From NCBI GenBank assembly GCA_902614055.1, contig CACMJX010000001.1, positions 62,001-126,000 on the forward strand: 64,000 nt of DNA, given 5' to 3'. This DNA comes from an uncultured Pelagibacteraceae bacterium (GTDB lineage: Bacteria > Pseudomonadota > Alphaproteobacteria > Pelagibacterales > Pelagibacteraceae). The stretch's first letter is position 1, and each line of letters opens with the position of its first letter. Positions 42,937 through 52,801 of the stretch are shown here, one piece after another. Under the pieces are notes generated by a model. The model ran no database searches. It worked only from the letters and a program-made list of their open reading frames with translations, and had not been told where the DNA came from. A program made the translations under genes and the position numbers.

Positions 42937-44946
42937 ATGAAGGAAAGCGAAATAAGAAGCAATTATTTAAAAAAAATAAATGAGCTAAAAAAGCACAATA
43001 AACTTTATTTCGAAGATAGTGCTCCAATTATATCTGATAAGGATTATGATAAAATCAAAAAAGATATATTAAACTTAGAAAAAAAATTTTCATTCTTAAA
43101 AGATAATTCTTCTCCATCTGTTTCTTTAGGTTATACCCCTTCTAAAAATTTTATTAAATCTAAACATAGAGTTAAAATGCTGTCTTTATCAAATGCTTTT
43201 GATTTTGAGGACTTAGAAAATTTTGAGAAGAAAATATTTAATTACTTAAATAAAAAAATTGCACTCGAATACAGCGTAGAACCAAAAATAGATGGAATTT
43301 CAGCTTCATTAACTTATAAGAATGGTTCGCTGATTATGGGTACATCTAGGGGCGATGGAACAACAGGTGAGGTAATAACTGAAAATTTAAAAACAATTAA
43401 AGATATACCTCATAAAATTAATTCTAAGGATTTTCCCAAAGATATAGATATAAGGGGAGAAGTCTTTATTAAGAGAAGTGAATTTGATAAATTAAAAAAT
43501 GATTTTGCAAATCCTAGAAATGCAGCTTCAGGATCCCTAAGACAAAAAAATCCAAATGAAACTAAAAAAATCCCACTTAATTTCGTTGCCTATACTTACG
43601 GTTATTTCAAAAGTGACGAAATAAGAAAACAATCAGATTTTTTAAACTCCTTACAAAGATGGGGTTTTAAGACAAATGAACACAATAAAATTTTAAACAG
43701 TATAGATGATTTGATAAATTTTCATAAAAAATTTGAAAAAGAAAGATTTGATTTAGAATATGATGTTGATGGTTTAGTTTATAAAATAAATAGTCTAGAG
43801 CTTCAAAAAAGATTAGGATTTACTGCAAATTCTCCAAGATGGGCAATAGCTCATAAATTTTCTGCAGATAGCGCATTTTCTCAAATAATAGACATAAATA
43901 TTCAGGTTGGTAGAACAGGTGCTTTAACACCTGTAGCAAGAATAAAACCAGTAAATATTGGTGGTGTAGTAGTTTCTAATGCAACACTCCATAACGAGGA
44001 TGAAATAATTAGAAAAGATATAAGACTTCATGATACCGTAAAAATAGAAAGAGCAGGCGATGTTATTCCTCATGTTATTTCAGTTGATCTTAAAAAAAGA
44101 AAAAAAAGTTCGAAAAAATTTGTTTTTCCAAAAAAATGTCCTTGTGGTTTTGATACAACAAAAGAATTTAATAAAGTAACTAAAAAATTTGATGCAGTAA
44201 GAAGATGTCCAGATAGAGGATTTGAGTGTGAAAAAATGGCAGTAGAAAAAATCAAACATTTTATTTCAAAAGAAGCTCTTAATATTGATGGTCTTGGAAA
44301 AAAAGTAGTAGAAAAGTTTTGGGATCTTAAATTAATAAGATTTCCACAAGATATTTTTAATTTAGATTATACTCAAATTTCTAAATTAGAAGGTTGGGGT
44401 GATCTTTCAGTTTCAAATTTAAAATTTTCAATAGATCAATCAAAAAAAGTTTCTTTAGATAAATTTCTTTATTCTATCGGTATTAGACATATTGGTATAG
44501 AGAATGCAAAATTGTTGGCAGAATATACAAAATCAATATCAAACTTTTTAAACTTTATTAAAAATAAAAAAATTAACGAATTTTTAAATATAGATGGAAT
44601 AGGAGACACTCAAATTAATTCATTAAAAAAGTTTTTTGAAAATAAATCTAATTATAAAATAATTGAAAAATTATCTTCTATACTAAATATTTCTGATTTA
44701 AAATTAAATAAGAATGGTAAACTCTTGAATAATTCATTTATGTTTACTGGGAAATTATCAAACATGAGTAGAGCTGAAGCAAAATCTTTAATTGAAGAAA
44801 ATTCAGGATCAGTTGTAAGCTCCGTTAATAAAAAATTAAAATATTTAATAATTGGTGACAAGCCCACAAACAGAAAAGTGGAACAAGCTAAAGAGCTGGG
44901 TATCAAAATTTTATCTGAAAAAGAATGGCTTAATATACTAAATTAA
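42937..44946 (+). CDS. ligA: NAD-dependent DNA ligase
   Basis: 669 residues, standard length. Domain Ia and the adenylation domain with catalytic Lys in EPKIDGIS near 118; YDVDGLVYKIN near 275; OB fold GRTGALTPVARIKPV near 326; a four-Cys zinc module CPCG...RRCPDRGFEC near 401-431; helix-hairpin-helix repeats (LEGWGDLSVSNL, IDGIGDTQINSL); and a C-terminal BRCT domain (about 590-669). It seals nicks in replication and repair. Its end overlaps the convergent aminopeptidase gene by 9 bases. Confidence 0.97.
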   Translation: MKESEIRSNYLKKINELKKHNKLYFEDSAPIISDKDYDKIKKDILNLEKKFSFLKDNSSPSVSLGYTPSKNFIKSKHRVKMLSLSNAFDFEDLENFEKKIFNYLNKKIALEYSVEPKIDGISASLTYKNGSLIMGTSRGDGTTGEVITENLKTIKDIPHKINSKDFPKDIDIRGEVFIKRSEFDKLKNDFANPRNAASGSLRQKNPNETKKIPLNFVAYTYGYFKSDEIRKQSDFLNSLQRWGFKTNEHNKILNSIDDLINFHKKFEKERFDLEYDVDGLVYKINSLELQKRLGFTANSPRWAIAHKFSADSAFSQIIDINIQVGRTGALTPVARIKPVNIGGVVVSNATLHNEDEIIRKDIRLHDTVKIERAGDVIPHVISVDLKKRKKSSKKFVFPKKCPCGFDTTKEFNKVTKKFDAVRRCPDRGFECEKMAVEKIKHFISKEALNIDGLGKKVVEKFWDLKLIRFPQDIFNLDYTQISKLEGWGDLSVSNLKFSIDQSKKVSLDKFLYSIGIRHIGIENAKLLAEYTKSISNFLNFIKNKKINEFLNIDGIGDTQINSLKKFFENKSNYKIIEKLSSILNISDLKLNKNGKLLNNSFMFTGKLSNMSRAEAKSLIEENSGSVVSSVNKKLKYLIIGDKPTNRKVEQAKELGIKILSEKEWLNILN

Positions 44947-46617
44947 TTTAGCTAGCCATTTTTTTTCATTTTTATTTAAATATGGTGAAATATTATTGTA
45001 AACATCAAAGTGATATTTAAATAAATAATTTTTTTCTTCTTTATTAAGCATTTTAAAGTTAACTAAGTCTTTATCAATCGGTGCCATTGTCAAATTTTCA
45101 AATAAAAGCTTTGATTTTATTTTTTTAATAAAAACTAAATTTTCAATTCTTATTCCAAAATCATTTTTTTTATAAAAGCCAGGTTCATTACTTAAAACCA
45201 TACCTTCTTTTAATTTTACATAGTTATTTTTCGATATACCTTGTGGTCCTTCATGAACATTAAGAAATGCTCCTACTCCATGACCAGTGCCATGACGATA
45301 ATCAAGTCCAACTGAATTGAGGCTTTTTCTGGCAATTTTATCAATATTGTGGCCATTTCTCTCTTTATTTATGTTTGATAATGCAACTGCAATATGACCT
45401 TTCAGAACTCTTGTAAATATATCCTTCACCTTATTTGAAACATTTGAAAAGCATAAAGTTCTCGTTACATCTGTAGTACCCCATTTGTATTGACCCCCAG
45501 AGTCGAGAAGTAACAAATCATTTTTTTTTAATTTTCTGTTCGAAAATTTATCTGATCTATAATGTATGATCGCTCCATTTGGTCCAGATCCAGCAATTGT
45601 ATCAAAACTTGGATATAAATAATTTTTACTTTTTTTTCTGAAGCTCTCTAGTTTTTTTTCAATTTTATTCTCTGTAAGATCTTTGATTTTATGATTTTTT
45701 ATCCAACATAAAAATTTTGTTAAAGCTACACCATCTTCAATATGGGCATTAACCATATTTTTAATCTCAATTTTATTCTTTAAAGATTTAAAATCATAAA
45801 TAGGGTCTCCCCTACCAATTATTTTAAATTTATAACTAATTAAGCTTTCCTCGAAAACTGAACAAGTTTTACTATCAATGCAAAAATTACCACTTTTTAA
45901 TCTAGTTAAGCAATTTAAAATATTATTTTCTTTTAAAAATTGTATTTTTAATTTTTTAAGACTTAGTTTAATTTTTTTTATTTTTTTTATATTTGAAAAA
46001 AAATAAATTTGTTTTTCTTTTGTTATGATTATTTTACAATTTGCAATAGGAGAATTTGGAAGATCTCTACCTCTTATATTCAGAAGCCAACAAATATTTT
46101 CACCTGAGCTTATGAATGAATAATCAATTTTCTTTTTTTTCATAATCTTAATTAATCGACCAATTTTTTTATTTACACTTTCACCTACCACAACTGGATC
46201 TAAGCTAAAAAAAGGATAACTATTTTTATTTTTTCTTTCGCTTTTAAATTTAAAATTTAAAGGAACTAATTTGTAATTATCCCCAAAATATTTGTTAAGA
46301 GTTCCCCATGTAAAAAGATCTGGATCAAATCCAATTTTGATTTGATTTTTTAAAATATCTTTAGGCCATATATATGGTATTTCACAAATTTTAAAATTTT
46401 CTCCAGATTCTTTTTCAGCCTGGATAGTATATCTACCATCAACGAATAAATAATTTTTATTTTTTAAGAAAATTGCAAATCCTGAAGAACCTGTAAAATT
46501 TGTAATTGATTTAAGGTGGTTTATTTCTGAGTATTCAGTAAAATACTTATCATTTTTTGGTAAGATATACCCATCTAAATTGTTTGATAAAATAATATTG
46601 TTTATTTCAGTACTCAT
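44938..46617 (-). CDS. M24B family aminopeptidase (Xaa-Pro aminopeptidase-like)
   Basis: 559 residues from ATG 46617, whose ATGA overlaps the uvrD stop; the listed start at 46644 lies inside uvrD. Creatinase-type N-terminal parts (FTGSSGFAIFLKNKNYLFVDGRY near 47) precede the pita-bread metallopeptidase domain with metal ligands in LLDSGGQYKWGTTDVTRT near 375 (two Asp), HGTGHGVGAFLNVHEGP near 450 (His), LSNEPGFY and IRIENLVF (two Glu). It removes N-terminal residues before proline. Length near 560-600 matches the long bacterial/eukaryotic P1-like form. No signal peptide, so cytoplasmic. Confidence 0.9.
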   Translation of the reverse strand: MSTEINNIILSNNLDGYILPKNDKYFTEYSEINHLKSITNFTGSSGFAIFLKNKNYLFVDGRYTIQAEKESGENFKICEIPYIWPKDILKNQIKIGFDPDLFTWGTLNKYFGDNYKLVPLNFKFKSERKNKNSYPFFSLDPVVVGESVNKKIGRLIKIMKKKKIDYSFISSGENICWLLNIRGRDLPNSPIANCKIIITKEKQIYFFSNIKKIKKIKLSLKKLKIQFLKENNILNCLTRLKSGNFCIDSKTCSVFEESLISYKFKIIGRGDPIYDFKSLKNKIEIKNMVNAHIEDGVALTKFLCWIKNHKIKDLTENKIEKKLESFRKKSKNYLYPSFDTIAGSGPNGAIIHYRSDKFSNRKLKKNDLLLLDSGGQYKWGTTDVTRTLCFSNVSNKVKDIFTRVLKGHIAVALSNINKERNGHNIDKIARKSLNSVGLDYRHGTGHGVGAFLNVHEGPQGISKNNYVKLKEGMVLSNEPGFYKKNDFGIRIENLVFIKKIKSKLLFENLTMAPIDKDLVNFKMLNKEEKNYLFKYHFDVYNNISPYLNKNEKKWLAKLI

Positions 46618-48641
46618 TTTAATTTTTTTTGATAGCGTATCCACCCAGGGCTCCGAATTTCACTATCACTATCGAAGTCTATATCTTGGTTAAATTCAAA
46701 TTCCTCTTCTTTTTCATCTATAAAATTATTATTTTTTTTAATATATTCATCTGGTAGCTCATCAACAAATCTTGATGCCATACTGTCTATCCAGTCTCCT
46801 TGATAAAATCTGTTCATTGAAAATGATATCTTAGCGAGCTTTTTTGCCCTAGTAATTGCAACATAAGCTAATCTTCTTTCCTCTTCCAATCCACTTTCTC
46901 CTTTTTCTTCAATGCTTTTTTGATGAGGAAATAGACCTTCCTCCCAACCTGGTAAGAATACAACATCAAATTCTAGTCCTTTTGATGCATGAATTGTCAT
47001 TAAATTAACTTTTTCACTTTGCCAATCTTGGTCTAAAGATGTTGCAAGAGCGACATGCTCTAAAAAGCTTTCTAAATTATCAAATTCTTTCATCGCATTT
47101 AATAATTCTTTTATATTTTCTAATCTATTTTCATTTTCTAAGTCTTTCTTATTTTTTAACATTTCGCTATATCCAGACTCATCAAGAATAATTTGCAACA
47201 ATTTATTGTGGTTAATTTTATTATTTAAATCATTTCTCCATTTAGCCAAAAGATTTAGAAGAGAATTTAAACCTATTTTTGTTTTAGGTTTGATTTTGTT
47301 TTGTTCAATTAAATGTTTTGAGGCAACCTCTAAAGAACATTTATTTAATTTAGCAAAATCATTTATAGCTTTAACTGTTGTATCCCCAATTGATCTTTTT
47401 GGGACGTTTAAAATCCTCTCAAATGCCAAGTCATCCTGAGGTTGAAAAACTGTTTTTAGATATGCAATACAATCCTTTACTTCAGCTCTCTCATAAAATT
47501 TTATACCACCGATAATTCTGTAAGGAACACCAATTTTTAAAAACCTTTCCTCAAATTCTCTTGTTTGAAAAATAGCCCTTACAAGAATTGCAACTTCATT
47601 TAATGAAAATTTATTTTTGAAATCTTCAATGTTTGAACCAATTTCAGTTGCCTCATCCTTTACATTTCTAAAACAGTTTAATGTAACAAGTTCTCCATCT
47701 TCTTGATCTGTGAAAAGTTTTTTTCCAACTCTGTTTTGATTATTTTCAATAATATTAGATGCAACACTTAAAATATTTTGGGTTGATCTATAATTTTTCT
47801 CTAATCTTATTATTTTTGTATTCTCATACACATTTTCAAATTGAAGAAAATTTTTTATTTCGGCACCTCTCCAACTGTATATTGATTGATCATCATCACC
47901 CACACAGCAAATATTTTGATTATATTCAGCGAGATATTTTAGCCATTCACTCTGAATAAAGTTTGTATCTTGGTATTCATCAACTAAGATATACTTAAAC
48001 TTTTGAGAATACATTTTTGATATATCTTTATGTTTTTCAAAAATTTTAACTGAATGAAGTATTAAATCACTGAAATCAGCAGCGTTTAAATCTATCAATT
48101 TTTGTTGATATATTTTATATATTCCAAGAAAGCTTTTTTCTAATATATCTTTATGTTTAAGTACAACTTCGTCAGGATAAAAACCTTTATTTTTCCATTT
48201 ATCAATTACTGCCAAAATATATCTTGGGGATATTTTTTTTGTATCTATATTTTCAGATTTACAAATATTTTTTATTAGTCTTACCTGGTCATCTTGATCA
48301 ATAATTGAAAAGTTTGATTTTAAACCAGCTGCTTCAGCATGTTTTCTTAATATTTTTGCACTAATTGAGTGGAAAGTTCCTAACCAAGGAAGACCTGTTG
48401 CCTCTTTTCTTAAGAATTTAGAAACTCTTATTTGCATTTCTTTTGCAGCTTTATTTGTAAAAGTTACTGCCAAAACTTGATTAGGAAACGCTTTATGTTG
48501 TTTAACAATATGGGCAATTCTAGAAGTAAGCACTCTTGTTTTTCCAGACCCTGCTCCTGCAACGATTAAAAGAGGTCCGTTTAAATGTAGAACTGCCTCT
48601 TCCTGACTTTCGTTTAGATTTGTTAAATAATCTAAATTCAT
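46614..48641 (-). CDS. uvrD: UvrD/PcrA-like SF1 DNA helicase
   Basis: 675 residues. Motifs: LNESQEEAV (Q motif), Walker A VAGAGSGKTR near 28, VTFTNKAAKEM (Ia), LVDEYQDTN near 217 (II), GDDDQSIYSWRGA near 244 (III), RLEKNYRSTQNI (IV), LMTIHASKGLEFDVVFLPG near 548 (V) and AYVAITRAKK near 592 (VI). It unwinds DNA 3' to 5' in excision and mismatch repair. At 675 residues it lacks part of the long C-terminal region of E. coli UvrD (720). It is first in a two-gene minus unit with the aminopeptidase. Confidence 0.95.
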   Translation of the reverse strand: MNLDYLTNLNESQEEAVLHLNGPLLIVAGAGSGKTRVLTSRIAHIVKQHKAFPNQVLAVTFTNKAAKEMQIRVSKFLRKEATGLPWLGTFHSISAKILRKHAEAAGLKSNFSIIDQDDQVRLIKNICKSENIDTKKISPRYILAVIDKWKNKGFYPDEVVLKHKDILEKSFLGIYKIYQQKLIDLNAADFSDLILHSVKIFEKHKDISKMYSQKFKYILVDEYQDTNFIQSEWLKYLAEYNQNICCVGDDDQSIYSWRGAEIKNFLQFENVYENTKIIRLEKNYRSTQNILSVASNIIENNQNRVGKKLFTDQEDGELVTLNCFRNVKDEATEIGSNIEDFKNKFSLNEVAILVRAIFQTREFEERFLKIGVPYRIIGGIKFYERAEVKDCIAYLKTVFQPQDDLAFERILNVPKRSIGDTTVKAINDFAKLNKCSLEVASKHLIEQNKIKPKTKIGLNSLLNLLAKWRNDLNNKINHNKLLQIILDESGYSEMLKNKKDLENENRLENIKELLNAMKEFDNLESFLEHVALATSLDQDWQSEKVNLMTIHASKGLEFDVVFLPGWEEGLFPHQKSIEEKGESGLEEERRLAYVAITRAKKLAKISFSMNRFYQGDWIDSMASRFVDELPDEYIKKNNNFIDEKEEEFEFNQDIDFDSDSEIRSPGWIRYQKKLK

Positions 48642-48689
48642 CCTGTATTTTTTTTTAATTTAAGCGATATTAATTGAATAATTAAAACT

Positions 48690-50051
48690 ATGAAAATACC
48701 AATATTTACTAAAGGCATTTTTTTATTTATAGCGTTGTTTTTTACATTAGGCATTTATTTATCAATACCAGTTTTATTTAATTATAAAAGCATAGAAAAC
48801 ATCATCGAAAGAAAATTTTATTCTGATTTCAATATTAACTTAAATATAAATGGTGACATAAAGTATCAATTACTCCCAAAGCCTAATTTATTAATTAGTG
48901 ATTCATCATTATCAATAAGTGAAAAAAACAATGAAGATATTTCCTTTGATATTAAGAATTTAAAAGTTTTCATGAATTCTAATAGCTTATATCCAAAATC
49001 AAAAATTAATTTTGAAAAATTTGAGATACAAAATACAAATTTTACTTTAAAAAAAAAAGAATATGTAACTTTAAGACATTATTTTCACAATAGCGAAAGT
49101 AAACCATTTCATATAAAAAAAAGTAAAATATTTATAGTTGACGAAAAAGATGAAACATTAGTTATATCACCTGTTGAAAAAATAAATTTTGTTACATCAA
49201 AAAAAGATAACGTAAAAAAATTATATATTAAAGGAATTTTATTTGATCTGAATTTTAAATCGTTATGGAAAAAAAAATACAATTCTGAAATGAATTCTCA
49301 AATAGAAGTAGATTTTAAGGAACCAAATTTTTTAATAAAAAATCGATTAAATTATAATAATAGTTCCAGTCTCGACGGTTCAACATTGCTTAGTTTCTTT
49401 AATCAAAATATTGAAATTGATTATGTCTTAGAAAATAATAAAATTACTTTATCATCACCTAATAAACCCAATGATATAAAAATTGGTGCATCAATTGAGT
49501 TAAAACCATTTTATTTAAATTCAAATATTATTTTGAATAGGCAAAATATGAATTTTATGATTGATGAATTAATATTTTCGCTATTGAATTTGGAACCTGA
49601 TTTATTGGGTAATATTAATGGAGATATTGAACTGCTGCTAACAAATATTGAGCATGAACTTTTAAGAAGTGGTAAAATAAGTTTTAATATAAGTCAAAAT
49701 ACAATTAATTTGAGAGAAGTTTTATTTAATATTGATGATATTGCTCAAATAAACTCTGAAATAAAATACAATGAAAAAGATGGAGATATAATTTTTACTT
49801 CATCTAACTCTTTATTAATTAAAAATAAAAAAGAGTTTGCTAAAAAGTTCCAAGTAAGACCTGAAAAAGTAAAGGATTTAAATGAGATTTATTTTAAAGT
49901 TGAGAAAAATATTAATACCAGACAAGTATCAATATTTGACATAAAAATTAATAAAGTAGAATATAAAGATAAGAATAACAGTGAATCAAAATATAATATT
50001 AGAAATTCTCAAGAGCTGAAATCATTAATGAAAAAAATTATCACCACTTAA
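48690..50051 (+). CDS. AsmA-like membrane-anchored envelope protein
   Basis: 453 residues. One N-terminal membrane anchor ([22 protein letters not shown]) followed by a large beta-rich periplasmic body. The early [27 protein letters not shown] segment is like the AsmA start (Gd..w.l.P.p.l.l.d..l). Known AsmA-like proteins bridge inner and outer membrane and move phospholipids; this one is shorter than most. The assignment is by pattern and is moderate. It is a single gene, divergent from uvrD and overlapping the convergent fumC by 4 bases. Confidence 0.65.
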   Translation: MKIPIFTKGIFLFIALFFTLGIYLSIPVLFNYKSIENIIERKFYSDFNINLNINGDIKYQLLPKPNLLISDSSLSISEKNNEDISFDIKNLKVFMNSNSLYPKSKINFEKFEIQNTNFTLKKKEYVTLRHYFHNSESKPFHIKKSKIFIVDEKDETLVISPVEKINFVTSKKDNVKKLYIKGILFDLNFKSLWKKKYNSEMNSQIEVDFKEPNFLIKNRLNYNNSSSLDGSTLLSFFNQNIEIDYVLENNKITLSSPNKPNDIKIGASIELKPFYLNSNIILNRQNMNFMIDELIFSLLNLEPDLLGNINGDIELLLTNIEHELLRSGKISFNISQNTINLREVLFNIDDIAQINSEIKYNEKDGDIIFTSSNSLLIKNKKEFAKKFQVRPEKVKDLNEIYFKVEKNINTRQVSIFDIKINKVEYKDKNNSESKYNIRNSQELKSLMKKIITT

Positions 50052-51436
50052 TCAGGTTCAATCATTTTATTAGGATCAACAATTTTATCATAATCTCTCT
50101 CGTTTATTAGACCTGATTTCATTGCTTCAACTTTAAGAGTAGTTTTATTTTTTAATGCATTCTTAGCTATCTTCGCGGCGTTATCGTAACCTATTTTAGG
50201 AGATAGGGCAGTTACCAACATTAAAGAATTATCTACTAAATGTTTGATTCTATTTTTGTCAGCTTTAAGTCCGGAAATACAATATTTTGCAAAACTTTTA
50301 GTGCTATCGGATAGAATTTGAATGGATTGTAGCACATTGTGAATTATTAAAGGCTTAAATACATTTAGTTCGAAATGACCATGTGATCCAGCCATAGTAA
50401 TTCCATTATGGTTTCCAATTACTTTTACACAAACCATAGTAACAGCCTCACATTGAGTTGGATTTACCTTACCAGGCATAATTGAAGATCCAGGTTCATT
50501 CTCTGGTAATATCAATTCTCCGTATCCTGCTCTAGGTCCTGAGCCTAAAAATCGAATATCATTTGCCACTTTCATCAAACACACTGCTGTAGTATTCAAT
50601 GTCCCTGAATAATTTACGATTGCATCATGAGCGGCAAGTGCTGCAAACTTATTTTTAGCTGGCTTGAAAGGTAATTTAGTTATTTTTTTTATTTCACTAA
50701 CTATTTTTTTATCAAAATTTTTTTTTGTATTTATACCAGTACCAACGGCAGTTCCACCCTGAGCTAAGTAATAAATTTCATTTAGTGATACTTCTATTCT
50801 TTTAATACATTCTTCTAGTTGTGATTGATAACCTGAAAATTCTTGACCTAGAGATAATGGAGTTGCATCTTGCAAATGCGTTCGTCCTATTTTAACTATT
50901 TTATTAAAATCTCTTATTTTTTTTTTTAATTCTTTGTTCAACAGTACTAAGCTTGGCAATAGCTTTTCCCTAGTTTCCATTGCTATTGCTATATGCATTG
51001 CTGTTGGAAATACATCATTAGTAGATTGAGATTTATTTACGTGATCGTTTGGATGTACAGGTTTTTTTGTGCCCTTCTTCCCCTTGAGCATTTCAATAGC
51101 TCTATTCGAAATTACTTCGTTCACGTTCATATTTGTTTGAGTACCAGAGCCAGTCTGCCAAACTTTAAGGGGGAAGTGACTATCTAATTTTCCCTTAATT
51201 ACTTCTTCTGAAGCACGCACAATTGATCTATAAATTTTTGAACTAATATCTTTATTTTTATAATTTGTAATAGCAGCTGCTTTTTTTATTATAGCTATGG
51301 ATTTTATTAACTTTGATCCCACTAAAACATCTCCGATATTAAAGTATTTTTTCGATCTTTCTGTAGATGCTCCCCAATACTTATCCACAGGCACGTTTAT
51401 AGAACCTATGCTGTCATATTCTTTTCTAAATTTCAT
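50048..51436 (-). CDS. fumC: Fumarate hydratase class II
   Basis: 462 residues from ATG 51436 ([16 protein letters not shown]); the listed 51466 start adds ten residues outside the family alignment. Visible: [18 protein letters not shown] near 97, [15 protein letters not shown] near 138, [20 protein letters not shown] near 185, and the signature [16 protein letters not shown] near 316. This iron-independent enzyme interconverts fumarate and malate in the TCA cycle, which suits an iron-poor ocean. Lyase relatives (aspartase, argininosuccinate lyase) share the signature, but the overall pattern is FumC. Confidence 0.94.
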   Translation of the reverse strand: MKFRKEYDSIGSINVPVDKYWGASTERSKKYFNIGDVLVGSKLIKSIAIIKKAAAITNYKNKDISSKIYRSIVRASEEVIKGKLDSHFPLKVWQTGSGTQTNMNVNEVISNRAIEMLKGKKGTKKPVHPNDHVNKSQSTNDVFPTAMHIAIAMETREKLLPSLVLLNKELKKKIRDFNKIVKIGRTHLQDATPLSLGQEFSGYQSQLEECIKRIEVSLNEIYYLAQGGTAVGTGINTKKNFDKKIVSEIKKITKLPFKPAKNKFAALAAHDAIVNYSGTLNTTAVCLMKVANDIRFLGSGPRAGYGELILPENEPGSSIMPGKVNPTQCEAVTMVCVKVIGNHNGITMAGSHGHFELNVFKPLIIHNVLQSIQILSDSTKSFAKYCISGLKADKNRIKHLVDNSLMLVTALSPKIGYDNAAKIAKNALKNKTTLKVEAMKSGLINERDYDKIVDPNKMIEPD

Positions 51437-51504
51437 AGTTTTAATTTTGAGGGTATATTTAATCACTTATACATTAAAAAATTATAAAATCATATAGGAG
51501 TAAA

Positions 51505-51876
51505 ATGACAAATTTTGAAAAAGTTGGTGTGTTCATGAAAACTTTTAATCAAGATGTTAAAGATTCATCAAGTCTGAGCACAGACAAAATTAATACGCTT
51601 AGAATTTCACTAATTAATGAAGAGTTAGAGGAGCTTAAACAAGCAATATCTGAAAAAAATTTAACAGAGGTTGCTGATGCATTAACGGATATTTTGTATG
51701 TCACCTATGGCGCAGGACATGCGTTTGGTATTAATTTGGATAATTGTTTTGACGAAGTTCAAAAATCTAATATGAGTAAACTGGGTAAAGATGGAAAACC
51801 TATATTCAATGAGTCTGGAAAAGTTATGAAAGGACCAGACTATTTTAAACCAGATTTATCGAAATTTATAAAATAG
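51505..51876 (+). CDS. MazG-like all-alpha NTP pyrophosphohydrolase
   Basis: 123 residues after a good ribosome site (TAGGAG, five bases before the ATG). The metal-binding pattern of the MazG/HisE superfamily is clear: NEELEELKQAI (ExxE) near 35 and EVADALTDILYVTYGAG (ExxD) near 55. It resembles small single-domain dNTP/NTP pyrophosphatases that clean up non-standard nucleotides; a HisE-like role is less likely. It stands between divergent fumC and convergent ygfZ, with only one base to the latter. Confidence 0.78.
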   Translation: MTNFEKVGVFMKTFNQDVKDSSSLSTDKINTLRISLINEELEELKQAISEKNLTEVADALTDILYVTYGAGHAFGINLDNCFDEVQKSNMSKLGKDGKPIFNESGKVMKGPDYFKPDLSKFIK

Positions 51877-51877
51877 T

Positions 51878-52759
51878 TTACAGCCAATTTGGTTTTAATA
51901 CTTTAATTTTTGCATCACCACATTTTAGATCTGCATCAAAATTGAATTTTTTGTTTTCTAGTTTTAATAAAGCAAATGGGTTTTCATTATTGATTAATAA
52001 TTTACCAATGTTTTTATTATCAGATGTTATTTCATCACTAGTGATTTCACCTTCTTGAACTTTTACTGCAAATAGTCTTTTATTAAGTTTATCTTTAAGT
52101 TTAATCCTTGCCGTATTCTCTTGCCCTACATAACACCCTTTTCTAAAATCAATTCCATTGAGTTCTTCAAAATTACATTCAATACCAAATAATTTATTTT
52201 GAAGATTATTTGTATCAATTTGAGCAATACCTAATTCATGACTGTAATTGTAATATTCACTAGCATCAGATACATTCAACCCCAATTTTTTGATAGAAAG
52301 ATATAATTTTTCTAAATTAATAACCAGTCTAGCCCCTAACTTATCAGATCTAGGATCTAAAAGAATAGGATCTTCTCTAAATTTAATTGTAAAACCAACT
52401 TCATCTTTAGAATTTTCTAATTCCAAAAACTTTTCTTTTGTTAAATTAGCAACTACAAACTCATTACTTAGATTTAAGATATCTACTTTAGATCTTAGTT
52501 TATATAAATTTAACTGATTATTTAAATTTTCAATAATTTTTTTTTCACAGTCTAAAAAATAACCCAATTTATGTTTTATAATTATAAAATCATAAAGATA
52601 TTTTCCTTGTGGGGTTAGGAGAGCTGAAAAACAACTTCTATCGTCTGATATATTTTCAATATTGTTTGTAATTATATTTTGTAAAAATTCTTTAGCATCG
52701 TCTCCATTTATATAAAGAAGACCTCTATCTTCTAGTATGTAAACATTATTTTTGTTCAT
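51878..52759 (-). CDS. ygfZ: YgfZ/GcvT-like tetrahydrofolate-binding protein
   Basis: 293 residues. GcvT-like fold: GLLYINGDDAKEFLQNIITNNI near 13, ALLTPQGKYLYDFIII near 46, and the diagnostic KGCYVGQENTAR near 218 containing the conserved Cys. YgfZ helps assembly or repair of some iron-sulfur clusters using tetrahydrofolate. It is a single gene, starting 42 bases from the divergent dihydroorotase gene. Confidence 0.88.
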   Translation of the reverse strand: MNKNNVYILEDRGLLYINGDDAKEFLQNIITNNIENISDDRSCFSALLTPQGKYLYDFIIIKHKLGYFLDCEKKIIENLNNQLNLYKLRSKVDILNLSNEFVVANLTKEKFLELENSKDEVGFTIKFREDPILLDPRSDKLGARLVINLEKLYLSIKKLGLNVSDASEYYNYSHELGIAQIDTNNLQNKLFGIECNFEELNGIDFRKGCYVGQENTARIKLKDKLNKRLFAVKVQEGEITSDEITSDNKNIGKLLINNENPFALLKLENKKFNFDADLKCGDAKIKVLKPNWL

Positions 52760-52801
52760 GTTGTAATATTATAACAAATGATATAAGTACTTTTTTTATA
52801 A

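Noticed and set aside
47206-47959. Plus-strand ORFs opposite uvrD
   Set aside because: Antisense to conserved helicase motifs, without start signals or family features.
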